Assembly (NCBI RefSeq): GCF_024166365.1
Contig: NC_064819.1
Span: forward strand, 203,261,293 to 203,325,292
From: Elephas maximus indicus
Taxonomy: Eukaryota > Chordata > Mammalia > Proboscidea > Elephantidae
Length of the DNA stretch: 64,000 bases
Reading direction: 5' to 3'
Shown: positions 32,330 to 43,910 of the stretch, piece after piece
Numbering within the stretch: position 1 is the stretch's first letter
Layout: each line of letters opens with the position of its first letter
Position numbers and translations under genes: made by a program
Notes under the pieces: generated by a model
Told to the model about the DNA's origin: nothing
The model's database searches: none
The model's input: the letters and a program-made list of their open reading frames with translations, nothing else

Positions 32330-33834
32330 ATAGATCCAAGCACCCCAAAGCTCAGGGGAACATTTGCTGGCAGGATGTCTTTTGAAGTGTAACAGGAGGA
32401 AACGGGGAGCCAATAAAAGTCAACTGGGTGGAGTACCTTCATCTGGACTCCACACCCTATATACCAGGCTGCCACATGTAAACCCAATTCTCAGATCACT
32501 AGCCTCACCCAATTCCAAAGCCACTGTTTGCCCATAGAAATTTTTAAAAAGAGACTTCGGTGTAAGGGCTATAGCTTGTATCTGGTTTATAATATACATG
32601 TGTTTAATCCAAATGATACATAAAATAAAGGGAATTGGAAAGCCCTGAAGCCCTGTTGGATGTCACTGCGTTAACTCTAAACCTTGCATAGCTCAGAAAA
32701 GCCATGTTTTCTTTTGAACAAAATATAACCTTGGACCTGGACTTCTGAGGTCATGGAAGAGTCAATAGCACCTTTTTTGGGGATTATGATTTTAACCCTG
32801 CTGCCAGAGCTGACCTGAATAACTAGGATCTCTCTCTTTAAACTTCCCTCTTACAAACTGAATGAAACATATTGAAATATCATATAAATTGAGATTTGTG
32901 CAAAAGTGTTGCTGATGCAACCAAAGTGGTTTTTCTTAATTGTCTACAATTATTAACTATGTAATGACAACCCCAGGTCTATAACTCACTCTGCACAACG
33001 TAAATCTTAATTCAGCTGGAATTAAATTACATGGTTTCTCAGCAGAAGGGACTGCACTTAAAGGATAGTAAACTTTTTTGTGCTACAGATTATGTGGCAT
33101 GTATTTGTTGAGTTTCAGAAAGAGCTCAGATAGTCTAAGAAGTGCTATGTGAATCCAAGTAATAAATATCACTTTTATAATACTGTAAAGCAGAAAGATT
33201 TTAATACCTATGTTTGGAAGTTATATTTAAATATATTGTATAAGTTTAACCTCTATCAAATGATGATTCAATTTAAGAGTGACCCGGTCTTAAGCAGTAT
33301 TTTATCTACTTTAATGAGGGGAATGTAAACCCTTGACTAGGTAAAAGAAACTCGTAAACATCAGCAATAGCAGGATTGTGTTGACAGGCAGTCAATAAAT
33401 ATCTGTAGGGTGAACTTATGACAGATTTTTCCAGAGAATATCTACAAGTGCTGACAGCCAACCTTCAATCTAGTATCATAGGCAAATATAGTTAGTTCCT
33501 AATATATGAATGTAGCTTAGTTGTGTTAACTTTATTAACTTACATATCTGCAAACAAAAAAACTTTTTTCCTGTTTTCTAGATTTCTTCTAACTGGCTCA
33601 AATGAATAGACAAATTAATTCTTTACTTCTACAGTGCTTCTTAGAGATAAATTGTATGCATATATTACAGAAAGCAATTCACAATTGGGTAAATGAGCTG
33701 AAAAACTTGGCTTAGAGTTCTATTTCTAATCCAAGGTGGAGAGCAAATTTCCAGTATATCAATGAACATAACAGATCAAGCATTGCTTGACAATATCTGT
33801 ACAATCAAAACAGAGTAGAGTAAAATATCTTGCA
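32330..33834. other. Unassigned repeat-poor sequence
   Basis: 1.5 kb in which I name no repeat; no exon signal. Confidence 0.5.
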
Positions 33835-34395
33835 TGCAAATGTTCATGACAACATTATTCACAATAGTCAAAAAGTAGGAACAACCCAAATGTCCATGAA
33901 CTGATGAGTTGATAAATAATATTTGGTCTATCCATATAATGGAATATTAGTTGGTGATAAAAAAAAAAAAAAGAAATAAAGTACTGATAGGTGCTGTAAC
34001 ATGGATGAACCTCAAAAATATTATGCTAAACCAAAAAAAAAAAAAGTCCAGTCTCATTGCCATTGAGTTGATTCCAAGTCATATCAACCCTAAGTGAAAG
34101 AAATTTGTCACAGAAGACCACATATTGTATGATTCCATTTATATGAAATGCCCAGAACTGGTGAATCTGTACAGAAAGTATATTAGTGATTGCTCAGAGC
34201 TGGAAGGGAGGGGAAGATGAAGATAGACGTTAATGGGTATAAAGGTTCTTTTGGGGGAGATAAAAATGTCCTAAAATTAGATTGTGGTGATGGTTGCACA
34301 ACATGATGAATATTCTAAAACACATTGAATTGTCCACTTCAAATGGATGATTTTTATGTTATGTGAATTATATCTCAATAAAGTTGTTTAAAAAG
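33835..34395 (+). mobile_element. Old L1 3' fragment
   Basis: ATGTTCATGACAACATTATTC, ACATGGATGAACCTCAAAAA, ATATGAAATGCCCAGAACTG and AATTATATCTCAATAAAG are the end of ORF2 and 3' UTR of an older L1 subfamily than the copy that follows. A short SINE piece interrupts it. Confidence 0.85.
34029..34089 (-). mobile_element. 5'-truncated AfroSINE nested in L1
   Basis: Only the A-rich tail and GTCTCATTGCCATTGAGTTG remain. CTAA repeats at 34025-34028 and 34090-34093 mark the insertion into the L1 word ATGCTAAGTGAAAG. Confidence 0.75.
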
Positions 34396-34507
34396 AGCAG
34401 TATGGACAGACTTCACCAAAAGAATAAAAAGAGAACCTACAGAACAGGAAAAAAATTTCGGCTATGATATATCCAATAAGAGTCTAATCTCTAAAATCTA
34501 CAAGACA

Positions 34508-34969
34508 TTGCAACACCTCAACAACAAAAAGACAAATAATCCAATTGAAAAATGGGCAAAGGATATGAACAGACATTTCACCAAAGAAGACATTCAGGTG
34601 GCTAACAGACATATGAAGAAATACCCAGGATCATTTACCATTAGAAAAATGCAAAACAAAACTACAACGAGTTACCATTTCATCCCAGCAAGGCAGATAC
34701 TAATCCTAAAAACACAAAATAATAAGCGTTGGCGAGGTTGTGGAGAAATTGGAACACTTATGCACTGCTGGTGGGAATGTAAAATGGTACAACCACTTTG
34801 GAAAATGATTTGGTACTTCCTTAAAAAGCTAGAAATAGAAATACCATACAATCCAGCTGTACCACTCCTAGGAATATATCCTAGAGAAATAAAAGCCATC
34901 ACAGGAATAGGCATTTTCACACCTATGTTCATTGCAGCACTGTTCACAATAACAAAAAGATGGAAATAA
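34508..34969 (+). pseudogene. L1 ORF2 C-terminal remnant, 153 codons
   Basis: Contains [20 protein letters not shown] (residues 10-29), the cysteine-rich segment [19 protein letters not shown] (75-93) and [19 protein letters not shown], matching the C-terminal end of L1 ORF2p. One cysteine of the usual cluster (before WRGCG) is Arg. The frame ends early at a stop after TKRWK, where homologues continue. Not functional: no endonuclease or RT domain attached. Confidence 0.9.
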
Positions 34970-36058
34970 CCTCGGTGCCCATCAACATTCGAATGGGTAA
35001 ACAAATTATGGTACATACACACAGTGGAATATTATGATAAAGAACAATGAGGAATCTGAGACACATCTCACTACCTGTATGAATCTGGAAGGTATTGTGC
35101 TGAGCAAAATTAGGCAGTCACAAAAGGACAAATATTGTATGAGGCCACTATTATAAGAACTCAAGAAAAGATTTAAACACAGAAAGAAAAAAAAAGCAGT
35201 CTTTGATGGTTATGAGGGTAGAGAGGGACAAGAAGGGGAATTAACTAATTAGATAGTAGACAGATGATGGGAAGAACATATAATAGAGGGGAAATCAGCA
35301 CAACTGGACCAATGCAAAACTAAGAAGTTTCCCGAACACATCCAAACAATTACAGGGACAGAATAGCTGGGGCTGGGGCCTGGGGACCACAGTTTTGGGG
35401 GACATCTAGGTCAATTGGCATAACAAAGTTTATTAAGAAAATATTCTGCATCCTACTTTGGTGAGTGGTGTCTGGGATATTAAAAGCTAGTGAGCAGCCA
35501 TCTAAGATGCATCAGTTGGTCCCACCCCACTTAGAGCAAAGGAGAATGAAGAAAACCAAAGACACAAGGAAAATGTTAGCCCAGGAGACTAAAAGACCAC
35601 AAAAAAACAGAGACTCCATCAGCCTGAGAACAGAAGAACTAGATGGTGCCCAGCTACCACAAATGACCACACTGAAAGGGAACATAACAGTGAGTCCCAG
35701 ATGGAGCAGGAGAAATGTGTGGAACGGAACTCAAATTCACGTAAAAAGACCACACTTAATGGCCTGACAGAGACTGGAGGAACTCTCGAAACTATGGCCC
35801 CAGGACGCTCTGTTGAGCCAGAACTGAAACCATTCCCAAAGCTTGCTCTTCAAAGATGAGACAGGACTATAAAACAAAAAATAATACACATGAGGAGTAT
35901 GCTTCTTAGTTCAATCAGACACATGAGACCAAATGGGTGGCCCCTGACCAAAGGCAGGATTAGAAGGCATGAAGGGACAGGAACTGGCTAAATGGACACA
36001 GGAACCTGGGGTGCAAATGGGGAGTGTGCTGTCACATTGTTGGGATTGTAACTAATGT

Positions 36059-36663
36059 TGTAACCAAATTCCTCAGATTCTTGTCCTGTCCTATTAGCCA
36101 ATCAAAATAAGACGGGTGCCAATTGCAAGGGAAACAGCGAGTGGCAATTTATTGTCTGCACAGACAAGGAACAATGTGGGGCCTAGCTGTTGAAAGACCA
36201 TACACATCCCACCTAGGGGATCAGGGAACTTTTATGTCCTCAGGTCCCCAGAGGGCAGGAACTGGAACCTGAAACCCCACGCCCCAGTCCTCCCATGCCC
36301 AAATTTGGAGATCCAGATGCTGAGTCATACTGAGTCACTCTTCATAAGAAGTCCACATTGTGGGACCTCTCACTTTGCAATGGAAATCAGATAGTGCTGT
36401 GTGCTGGAGAATATCTTCCCCTCTGGGGATGCTCAGATCAAGGGTCAGGTAAGGACACGACTCTTTAGAACTGCGCCTGTGCCAAGATCCTGGCCCCCAA
36501 GTGCACAAAGATCTGGTGCCAAATACAAACCATGGTTAGAGGCTGTGGTTTGCAAGGGTGGAAGGTCCAGAGCAAACCATGGTTACAAACCTCCCCTTGC
36601 AAGGAAGGCAAACCACTGGTGGGGGAGGGGGTATGGGGGGGAGCCACAGATAAGCATGTTTCA
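36059..36663 (-). mobile_element. 605-bp solo LTR with exact 4-bp target-site duplication
   Basis: Plus-strand ends are TGTAACC and GTTTCA, so it has TG...CA termini. ATGT flanks it at 36055-36058 and 36664-36667, and joining the flanks restores the L1 3' UTR word ACTAATGTCAC. A polyadenylation signal reads AATAAA on the minus strand at 36150-36155, giving the orientation. A 4-bp duplication is typical of ERV1 (gammaretrovirus-like) elements. Inside, AAACCATGGTTA occurs twice (36527 and 36574). No internal viral genes. Confidence 0.85.
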
Positions 36664-36745
36664 ATGTCACAAAACAATATGGGTATAAATTTGTATGAGG
36701 AATTAACCTGAGCTGTAAACTTTCACAAAAAGCATAATAATAATA

Positions 36746-37548
36746 AGCCGAATTGAGATTTATATATATATCTGGGCTTAGATTTGCTATTTTGAGGCAT
36801 AATTATCTGCTTACTTTTCTACACAACTCAAATTCACTAGAAAATTACCCTTGACTGTTCTTTGATAATGTAATTTGTGTATTTTGAAATTATTTTTTTT
36901 TATCTCTTAAAAAATCTAACTAGGACATTCATAAAATTTGACAGACTTTAAAACAAAAACTATTTCAAAGGAGGATACGAAAATGATTTTTAAAAAACAC
37001 ATTGACATTAATTGATTATTTTTACCTTAATCTTTTATCCCTCATTGATTTGTTGTGCTATTTTTCCATTCTAATGCTACAATAATTTGCCCCAACTTTA
37101 TTAAAATAAAGCTTTTTCTTTTTTTCATGCTTGTCAGCATCAATCTGAAGCTAATCATTTACCTTGGCCGTTACCAAAAATGATTGATTTTCAAGGTAAG
37201 TTAATAATATCTAAAACAACAGTTATGCTTTGTCACCCACCAAAATACTCTGGAGTGTGAAAAGGAAATTTAATTGGTTTAGCTGACCTTACACAGTTTA
37301 GCTGCCAAATAAATTCCATAATAGACAACTCCGAAACTTAATTTGGCAACCCTGAGAAACTCCCTCCTACTTCTAGGCCCTCCCTCATGTTCTGTAAAAG
37401 ACTCTAGAGACAGCAATTATAACATTGACGTCAAGCTCCAATTTGTAAAGTACTTCATATTTACCCCGGTCTTCTTTAAAAACATCCTAGCTTTCCTTAG
37501 CACCTAGAAGATGCTGTCTGTTAGTTACAATTTTCACATGCTGATATT
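36746..37548. other. Unassigned AT-rich sequence
   Basis: 0.8 kb with no nameable repeat; possible conserved noncoding DNA. No exon signal. Confidence 0.5.
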
Positions 37549-37576
37549 TTTGTTGTTGGTGTTGTTGTTGTTGTTT
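37549..37576. repeat. (GTT)n simple repeat
   Basis: GTTGTTGGTGTTGTTGTTG; resembles an orphan RTE or SINE 3' tail on the minus strand. Confidence 0.7.
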
Positions 37577-37639
37577 TGGCAAAAAAACACACCAGAAAAC
37601 AAGAAATCCCTAAAGTAACAAAATTAAATATCACTTTTG

Positions 37640-37833
37640 TCTCTACTCCTGTGGCGCAAGAGTTAAGCAGTTTGAACCCACCCAGGTCAATCCCACCCAG
37701 TAGCTCTGCAGGAGAAAGACTTAGCAATCTGCTTCCATAAAGACTACAGCTGAGAAAATACGAAGGAGTTCAGTTTTACCCTGTAACACATGAGGTCGCA
37801 GTGTGTTGGAATTGACTGGAAGGCATGTAATGA
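37640..37833 (+). mobile_element. AfroSINE, diverged
   Basis: CTGTGGCGCAAGAGTTAAGC (A-box), a duplicated CCCACCCAG motif (37678 and 37692), CAATCTGCTTCCATAAAG and GGAATTGACTGGAAGGC tail. Confidence 0.88.
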
Positions 37834-38930
37834 CAACTTCAGAAGGGAAGCACGTGTGTAGGACAGCGGAGGAGAGGGTGAGAAATGCCAGAGCTCCACC
37901 TGAGCCCAGGTTAGACTACATCAGATTGTGGAGTCTTTTAAAATAAAAAATAAAATAAAATAAAACATCATTTTCAAGTGCTTGTAGCAGAGGCCCAGCT
38001 CCTAAGTTTCAGTCAACAAAGGTCCTTTCCTCTGAATGTATGGGCCCCAAATCCCTGAAATGTGACTGGTCTTTTCAGCAGGAAGATCTTAGTCACCCTC
38101 AGTGCATATCTGTACCTCATCTGTAAACAGTATTTAAACTTCTTTTCTAACTTATAAATGAGGGAATGCCTCCAAAATTGATTCATAAAATGGTGAAACT
38201 CTGCTCAACAGAGTTCCAACAAAGTTCTTGACCATAAGAGCGATGCCACGGTAGAAAGAATACCCCGAGGCACCACGGATATTGATTTATGATTGGATCC
38301 CTTGCCAGGTGAACTAATCTTGAGCTGCCTGAGTAGAGGCCTTTGCATAATCTGTCACCTCTCGCTATCAAAACAAGTACTGTGAGTATCTGTCCAATAC
38401 TTAGAGCTCTGCTCAGCAGCACAAAGCCAGGCCCACTTCTCCTTTGAAAGTCAGCAGTTCTCAGGTGAAATTTCAGATAAAATCACCTAGCATTATCCAC
38501 TATCTCTTCTACAAACTTAAGTATTTAAAAACATAAATACAAGAAATATTTCTTTTCAGCATGCCAAATGATTTGTTAAAAGGATGTGATATTTAATAAG
38601 AATATTGAATATGAAAATACTTATGATAAAATCCAAAAACGTTTTAATACTGGGCTACTAGATTTAGCTTTTCTGAAGAGAAATATTATAATAATGTTCT
38701 TATTTGTTCAAATACAAACCCACTTGACAAATGTTTAGGAAAAGAAAGAGCCTCTTCCTTTATATTCATCATTCCTCTCAGAAGTAAAATTTCATTTCTC
38801 TCAGCATCCTGGCCACCTGCATTCATATCACATGGATATCTTGATGAATGATTCACCTTAAACATGAAATGTAAGTGGAATCTGGAAATAAGTACATTGC
38901 AAATTTCATGTTACCCACTAAACCGTTCTC
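37834..38930. other. Unassigned sequence with (AAAAT)n
   Basis: An (AAAAT)n tract at 37940-37966; otherwise 1.1 kb without a named repeat. Confidence 0.5.
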
Positions 38931-39114
38931 GGGAGCCCTGGTCGCGCAATGGTTAAGCTATTAGCTCCGTGGTTTGAACCCACCCAGTGGCTCTTCGTAG
39001 AAAGACCTGGTGATTTGCTTCAGTAAAGATTACAGCCAAGAAAACTCTGTGGGGCAGTTCTACTCTGTCATGTGGAGTCACTGTGAGTCAGAATCCATTA
39101 GATTGCACCCAACA
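38931..39114 (+). mobile_element. AfroSINE, B-type head with CpGs
   Basis: Starts GGGAGCCCTGGTCGCGCAATGG; the A-box region keeps two CpGs that most copies have lost. A short piece between head and B box is deleted. Confidence 0.92.
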
Positions 39115-39220
39115 TCTCTTCCACTAGTTTATTATCACCAAAATAAAAAGAGTGAGATCTGCTGCTTTCCTCAGATTTTTATTTTTTTTTCTTCAATAAT
39201 GTCTTTCTGTGTAATGTTTT

Positions 39221-39438
39221 GAGGAGCCCTGGTCGCGCAGAGGTTAAAGCGCTTCGCTGCTAACTGAAAGGTCAGCGGTTGGTAATTGGAACCCACCAAC
39301 CTCTCCTAGGGAGAGAGATGTGGCAGTCAGCTTCCGGTAAAGATTACAGCCTTGGAAACCCTCTGGGGCAGTTCTACTCTGTCCTATAGGGTCACTATGA
39401 ACCCAAATCCTCGAAAGGGCAGTGGGTTTGGTTTTCTG
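39221..39438 (+). mobile_element. AfroSINE, B-type head with CpGs
   Basis: Starts GAGGAGCCCTGGTCGCGCAG, with an extra GGTTGGTAATTGG insert in the B-box region (39273-39292) and tail AAGGGCAGTGGGTTTGG. The longest SINE here, at about 215 bp. Confidence 0.93.
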
Positions 39439-39489
39439 TTTTACACTGGCAATTTGAAGGTTGATTGAAGATATGCTAGATTCTTTTAC

Positions 39490-40640
39490 CAAAGCTACCT
39501 GTGGACCGTTTGCGGCCTCGAGCTAATTTCAAAGGGCTGCACCGAGCAGGAGATGGTGGAGCCCGGGAAACAACATGTAAGATAGCAATCATCGAGTCTA
39601 TTAAAAGCGCTCCCAAATCTTCCAGCCCCGCACTCAAGACTCACAATAATTCCTGCCGTTTGCCCTCGCTAAGAGACAAGTTGATGGGCCAGAAGGTGGG
39701 GAGGAAACTGACCCTGGAAGCAAAGTGTTGGTTTTACACCCGCAGGGTATCTGTTACATGTGAACTTCCCCTGGCGCCAGCAGGTATTTTGAGCAGGCAA
39801 CCAGAGGGATCCCAGAGGGGAAGGGTAGGAGTGGGGGAGATGGAGCTGTAAGTTTGGGGATCAAAGCTTTAAAGATCCCGAAGGAAATCGGTAAGATCCG
39901 GACTGATTAGCCCGAAGCCTTTCAGTAGGATGCCGGAGATGTTCGGATTTCTGAGGCTCACAGCAACAGGGGTGCGAGGGTAGGAAGTAAACAGTATCCC
40001 GGAGGAGAAGTCTTCACACCAAGCCACGAAGGTAAAATTCCAGACTCAGAGGGAAGACTGGAGGCTTCACCCCGTTTTTTACCCCGGAGGGGAATTCCAC
40101 ATGGGCTGCGATCCCTCCCCGCGCTCAGTGTTCCCAGACGGGAGCCGCAACGCCCTGGGCAGCCAGGGACGCCGATGTACCCCCTGGGGCTGGGTGCCTC
40201 TCCCCGGGAGGTCTGGGAGGCAGAGCCATTAAAGCCCGGCTGCCCGCTGAAGCGTTCAGTAAAAGTGACTGCAATTTATTTGGATTAGTCACTATAAAGG
40301 TCTGGGGGGACAGCTATTTATCCGATGCAGACCTTGACAAATTAACTGGGCAGTGCAAGACAGGACAGTCCCTCTGACCCTGGGCCCTGCTGGGGCGGAA
40401 GGCAGGATCCTCCCACCTGCTCTCTGCGCAAGGAGCGCGCACCCGGCTACGCGCATCTTCACCTGCGGAGGGGCTGCGCAGCGCTGCGGACCCCTCGCCG
40501 GCTAAAAGGCCCGCTCAGGATTTGAGACGCTTGGGTTGCCGCCTCCAGGCGCTTCAAGGGGAAGATTTCTGCTCACTTTCTGGCTGCACTTTCTCCCCAG
40601 GTTCCCGGAAGATGACTAAATCTATAATCTGGCCGGATTG
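39490..40640. promoter_or_regulatory. CpG-rich island, candidate promoter or enhancer
   Basis: The only extended GC- and CpG-rich block in the window. By eye there are about thirty CpGs in 40060-40560 alone, against a CpG-poor background, and no transposon is recognisable inside. 40225-40345 combines ATTA/GGATTA and CTATAAAGG words (GCAATTTATTTGGATTAGTC, TATCCGATGCAGACC) and looks like conserved noncoding DNA. No TATA-initiated gene or convincing long coding exon can be read. Orientation and target gene are unknown. Confidence 0.6.
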
Positions 40641-40648
40641 CCCTGCAG
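40601..40648 (+). other. Exon-like 48-bp interval at the island edge
   Basis: Preceded by a pyrimidine tract and CAG (GCACTTTCTCCCCAG) and followed by GTGACC, so it has an acceptor-like and a donor-like boundary. It includes an ATG at 40611 with 12 open codons. Such signals arise by chance; there is no protein similarity. Confidence 0.15.
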
Positions 40649-41137
40649 GTGACCCCATCTTGTGCCCACAGTGGAGGGTCTACCTTGGTAAAAATCATTG
40701 GGTCTGGCAGCAGCAGGGTCATATAACTGAGAGGTCGTTTAAAAGTCATTTTTTTAAGCACTGACAACCTGAAATTTAATTCCCCTTAATATGGAATGTG
40801 ACCATAATGTACTGGGTCTTAATGAAGATACCCTGGCGCCTGGTTTCACCAGTCCTGCAGTAGGTGCTCACAAAAGCCCACCACCTTTGCTCCTACAGCT
40901 CATTAGAGCCAATGTGAAAAGAACCACCGGACAGATCCATTCTATTGTATTTCTAAACTCTCCCTCTTTAATATAAAGTGCTAATTAAATTTCTTTAAAA
41001 ACAAGACATTTGAACTAAATATCTACCAACAAAGATAAATAGATAAATTTCTAACTTGAAATGCAATCAAAAGGAATTCCTTTTCCAGCACCATATTACC
41101 TTTAGTGTAACGAATCGTTTCTTCAGCTTTAAGGCCA
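40649..41137. other. Unassigned sequence
   Basis: No nameable repeat; returns to AT-rich composition. Confidence 0.45.
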
Positions 41138-41139
41138 AC

Positions 41140-41200
41140 GTTGTCCTATCCGGTCGTTAAGAGTCAGAGTCAACTCAGTGGCAGCGGGTTTGGTTTTGGT
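41140..41200 (+). mobile_element. AfroSINE 3' tail fragment
   Basis: TTGTCCTATCCGGTCGTTAAG, CAACTCAGTGGCAGCGGG, then TTTGGTTTTGG. Confidence 0.82.
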
Positions 41201-41212
41201 AACGTAAAGAGG

Positions 41213-41251
41213 TAGGACTAAAAAAGGACTAAAAAAAAAAAAAAGGACTAG
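41213..41251. repeat. Short tandem repeat of GGACTA plus A-run
   Basis: Three GGACTA units, two followed by A-runs of increasing length, right after the SINE tail. Confidence 0.8.
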
Positions 41252-41972
41252 ATACCTGAAAATAACGATTCTCCGCATAGAGTCAAACTGTTGTAAACAA
41301 GTAACCTAACCCCGTTGCTTTCAGGATCTGAGACCGCAGTCTTTGAACAATTCTAAAAAGCTGTTCATCAAGTGATCGTGTTAATTTCTTTCATTGGTTG
41401 CGTTTATATTAAAGGACTAAGACAGTGAAAGTAATTGAAATAAAAGTTTTTCTTATTCGGTAAAAGAAATTGGATCTCTGGAGTTAAAAAGATGAAAGCT
41501 CAGTGGGGCCAGAAGAGATATTAGCTCTTTTGATGGAGACTATTTGAACCTGAAAATTTTGCGTGGCTATCTATCTTGCTAAAAGTCAGGGCGAGATAAA
41601 GTGTAATCTGGCTCTGATTTCTGCTGCAAAGAAAACACTGAAATGACTGCTCATTTATCACGATACCCAGGCTCCCCCTCCTCCACCTTAGTTTAATTGA
41701 CAGTGTAACGCGGAGCTGTTTGTATCTTCCCTCAACTGCTGGAAATAAAACCAACCCGTTGAAGGGAGAGTTCTAAATGGTAAGATTTATTGTGAAAAGA
41801 AATCGTAAGAAAAAAGTCTAGGAACTGGCTATGAAAACTCCAGTCAGCAAGAAGACTAGGGAAGCATCCAAGTTCTGTGATGACTCATTGGTTTTCCTTC
41901 TGATCTAGCTGCGCAGTGGATCTGCATATGTAGGTTTCCTAAGGGGGAAAAAAAAAAGCCTCCTCCCCTCCC
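41252..41972. other. Unassigned sequence
   Basis: No nameable repeat or exon signal. Confidence 0.5.
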
Positions 41973-42125
41973 CCCATTGCTATCTAGTGGATTCAGATTT
42001 AGAGCAACCCTAACAGAACAGAGTAGACCTGCCTCACAGGGTTTCCAAGGTGCTGCTGATGGATTTGAATCACTGCCCTTTTGGTTAGTAGCCAAATGCT
42101 TAACCACTGCACCACCAGGGCTCTT
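41973..42125 (-). mobile_element. AfroSINE, B-type head
   Basis: Minus strand starts AAGAGCCCTGGTGGTGCAGTG; body AACAGAACAGAGTAGACCTGCC. The tail is degraded into a C-rich run. Confidence 0.9.
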
Positions 42126-42487
42126 CCCTAACTAAAAAGTAGCAATTTAAGAGATTACATAAGAGAGTATTTGCAACACTATTGCTTAAGCAACTTGAGA
42201 GCATGTCTATTCTAGTGATTATAGAAATTAAAATGATTAGGTCATTTATTTCTAGTCCAGATGATTATTTTAGTTGGACTAAAAAAAGGCACAGCATTTA
42301 TTTCATCTAAGTAGATGCTTAACTTCACAGACACACAAAATAACCAATATGCATACATAACAAGATTTAACCTCAAAAGTAACCACCTATACAATATTAA
42401 AACAATAATAGGATACCTTTTTCAGTGTTCTAATTGATCAAGATTTCTTTAAATGATAATACCTAATTTGAAAAGAATTTAATAAAA
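42126..42487. other. Unassigned AT-rich sequence
   Basis: No nameable repeat. Confidence 0.4.
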
Positions 42488-43592
42488 CAGCCTCTCCATA
42501 CACAAAAACAAATTCAAAGTGGATGAAGGACCTAAATGTGCAAATTAAAACCATAAAATTCTTGGAAGAATAAGCAGAGGCAAAGCTGTCAGGCCTAACT
42601 TTTAATAATGGATTATCTAATATCATAACAAAATCACAAACAGCAAAAGACAAAATAAATAAATGGGACTTCATAAAAGCTAAAAACTTTTGTTCATCAA
42701 AAAACTTTACCAAAAAAGTGAAAAGACCTACTAGGAAAATATATTTGGAAACCATATATCCAACAAGAATCTAATAACCAAAATATATATAAAACCTCAA
42801 CAACTTAAGAAAGGGACAACCCAATCATAAAATGAGCAAAGGACTTAAATAGACATTTCACTGAAGAGGATGTTCAGATGACCACCAAACACATGAAAAG
42901 AAGCTCAGTGTCATTAGCTATCAGAGAGATGCAAATCAAAACCACTATGAGATACCATTTCACTTCCACTAGGATAGCTAAGATTTAAAAAAAAAAAAAA
43001 AAACCTGAAACTAACAAACATTGGTGAGGATGCGGGGAAATTGGAACCCTTGCCCATTGCTGGAAAACAGTGTGACAGTTCCTCAAAAAACTAGAAATAG
43101 AACTAACATATGACTCGGCAATTCCACTCCTTTAAAGTCCAAAAGACTTTAAAACAGAGACTTCTATACCAATGTTCATTGCAGTGCTACCCACGATAGC
43201 CAACAGAAGAAAACAGCCTAAATGTCAATAAACAAAATGTGGTACATACACGCAATGAGGTCTTGGTACATGCTACAATATGGTTGGAGCTGGAAGACAT
43301 TATGCTGAATGAAATAAGTCAATCACAACGGACAAATACAGTATTAACTCACTTTTATAAAAAGACAAGAAAAGACAATGTAGAGAGAACAAAGTTTATT
43401 ACTGGTTACCAGGGACGGGAGGAAGTGGGAAGGCAGAGTTAACAGTGATGGAAATACCACATTTCTTAAGAGTAGGGTTGCCCAAGTGATTATTGTAACT
43501 GCTGCCGATGAGTGGTACACCTATAAAAAGTTGAACTGGCAAAAGTTGTGTCATAGATATATTTACAACAATGATCAAAAAAAAAAAAAAAA
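42488..43592 (+). mobile_element. L1 3' portion, decayed ORF2 end
   Basis: CTCTCCATACACAAAAACA, GTGGATGAAGGACCTAAATG, AGCAAAGGACTTAAATAGAC, ACCACTATGAGATACC and GTTCATTGCAGTGC follow the L1 ORF2 C-terminal coding region and UTR; an A-run ends it (43577-43592). Stops and indels throughout. Confidence 0.9.
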
Positions 43593-43609
43593 GCTGCTGA
43601 GGCTGCTTA

Positions 43610-43777
43610 GGAAACCCTGGTGGCATAGTGGTTAAGTACTACAGCTGCTAACCAAAGGGTTGGCAGTTCGAATCCACCAGGCATTCCTTGGAAACTCCAT
43701 GGGGCAGTTCTACTCTTTCCTACAGGCTCGCTATGAGTCGGAATCGACTCGATGGCACTGGGTTTGGTTTTTTGGTT
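43610..43777 (+). mobile_element. AfroSINE, A-type head, perfect 12-bp target-site duplication
   Basis: Starts GGAAACCCTGGTGGCATAG and ends GGTTTGGTTTTTTGGTT. TGAGGCTGCTTA flanks it at 43598-43609 and 43778-43789. Confidence 0.96.
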
Positions 43778-43910
43778 TGAGGCTGCTTATGTACAACCAA
43801 AAACCTCATGGATTTTGGTTCCTTGGTCTGGAGGTTTAGGGTCATGGTTTCATGGGACATCTCAGTTAATTGGCCTAATAACGTGTTTAATGCTTCTGTT
43901 CTACCTCCTA

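Larger units (their letters stand above)
34396..36745 (+). mobile_element. L1, 5'-truncated, with ORF2 end and 3' UTR
   Basis: The C-terminal ORF2 coding region (to about 35040, broken) is followed by a 3' UTR of about 1.1 kb that ends AACCTGAGCTGTAAACTTTCAC and an A-rich tail. The solo LTR at 36059-36663 splits the 3' UTR near its end. The same UTR occurs at 1127-1754 and 7078-8298. Confidence 0.94.

Noticed and set aside
39501..39851. 116-codon plus-strand frame in the GC-rich region
   Set aside because: Composition-driven; no homology, and stop-free length is not unusual for such base content.
40522..40764. 80-codon frame at the edge of the CpG island
   Set aside because: GC-rich islands keep frames open by chance; no family resemblance and no conserved start context that I can show. 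Only a weak exon-like interval inside it is noted.
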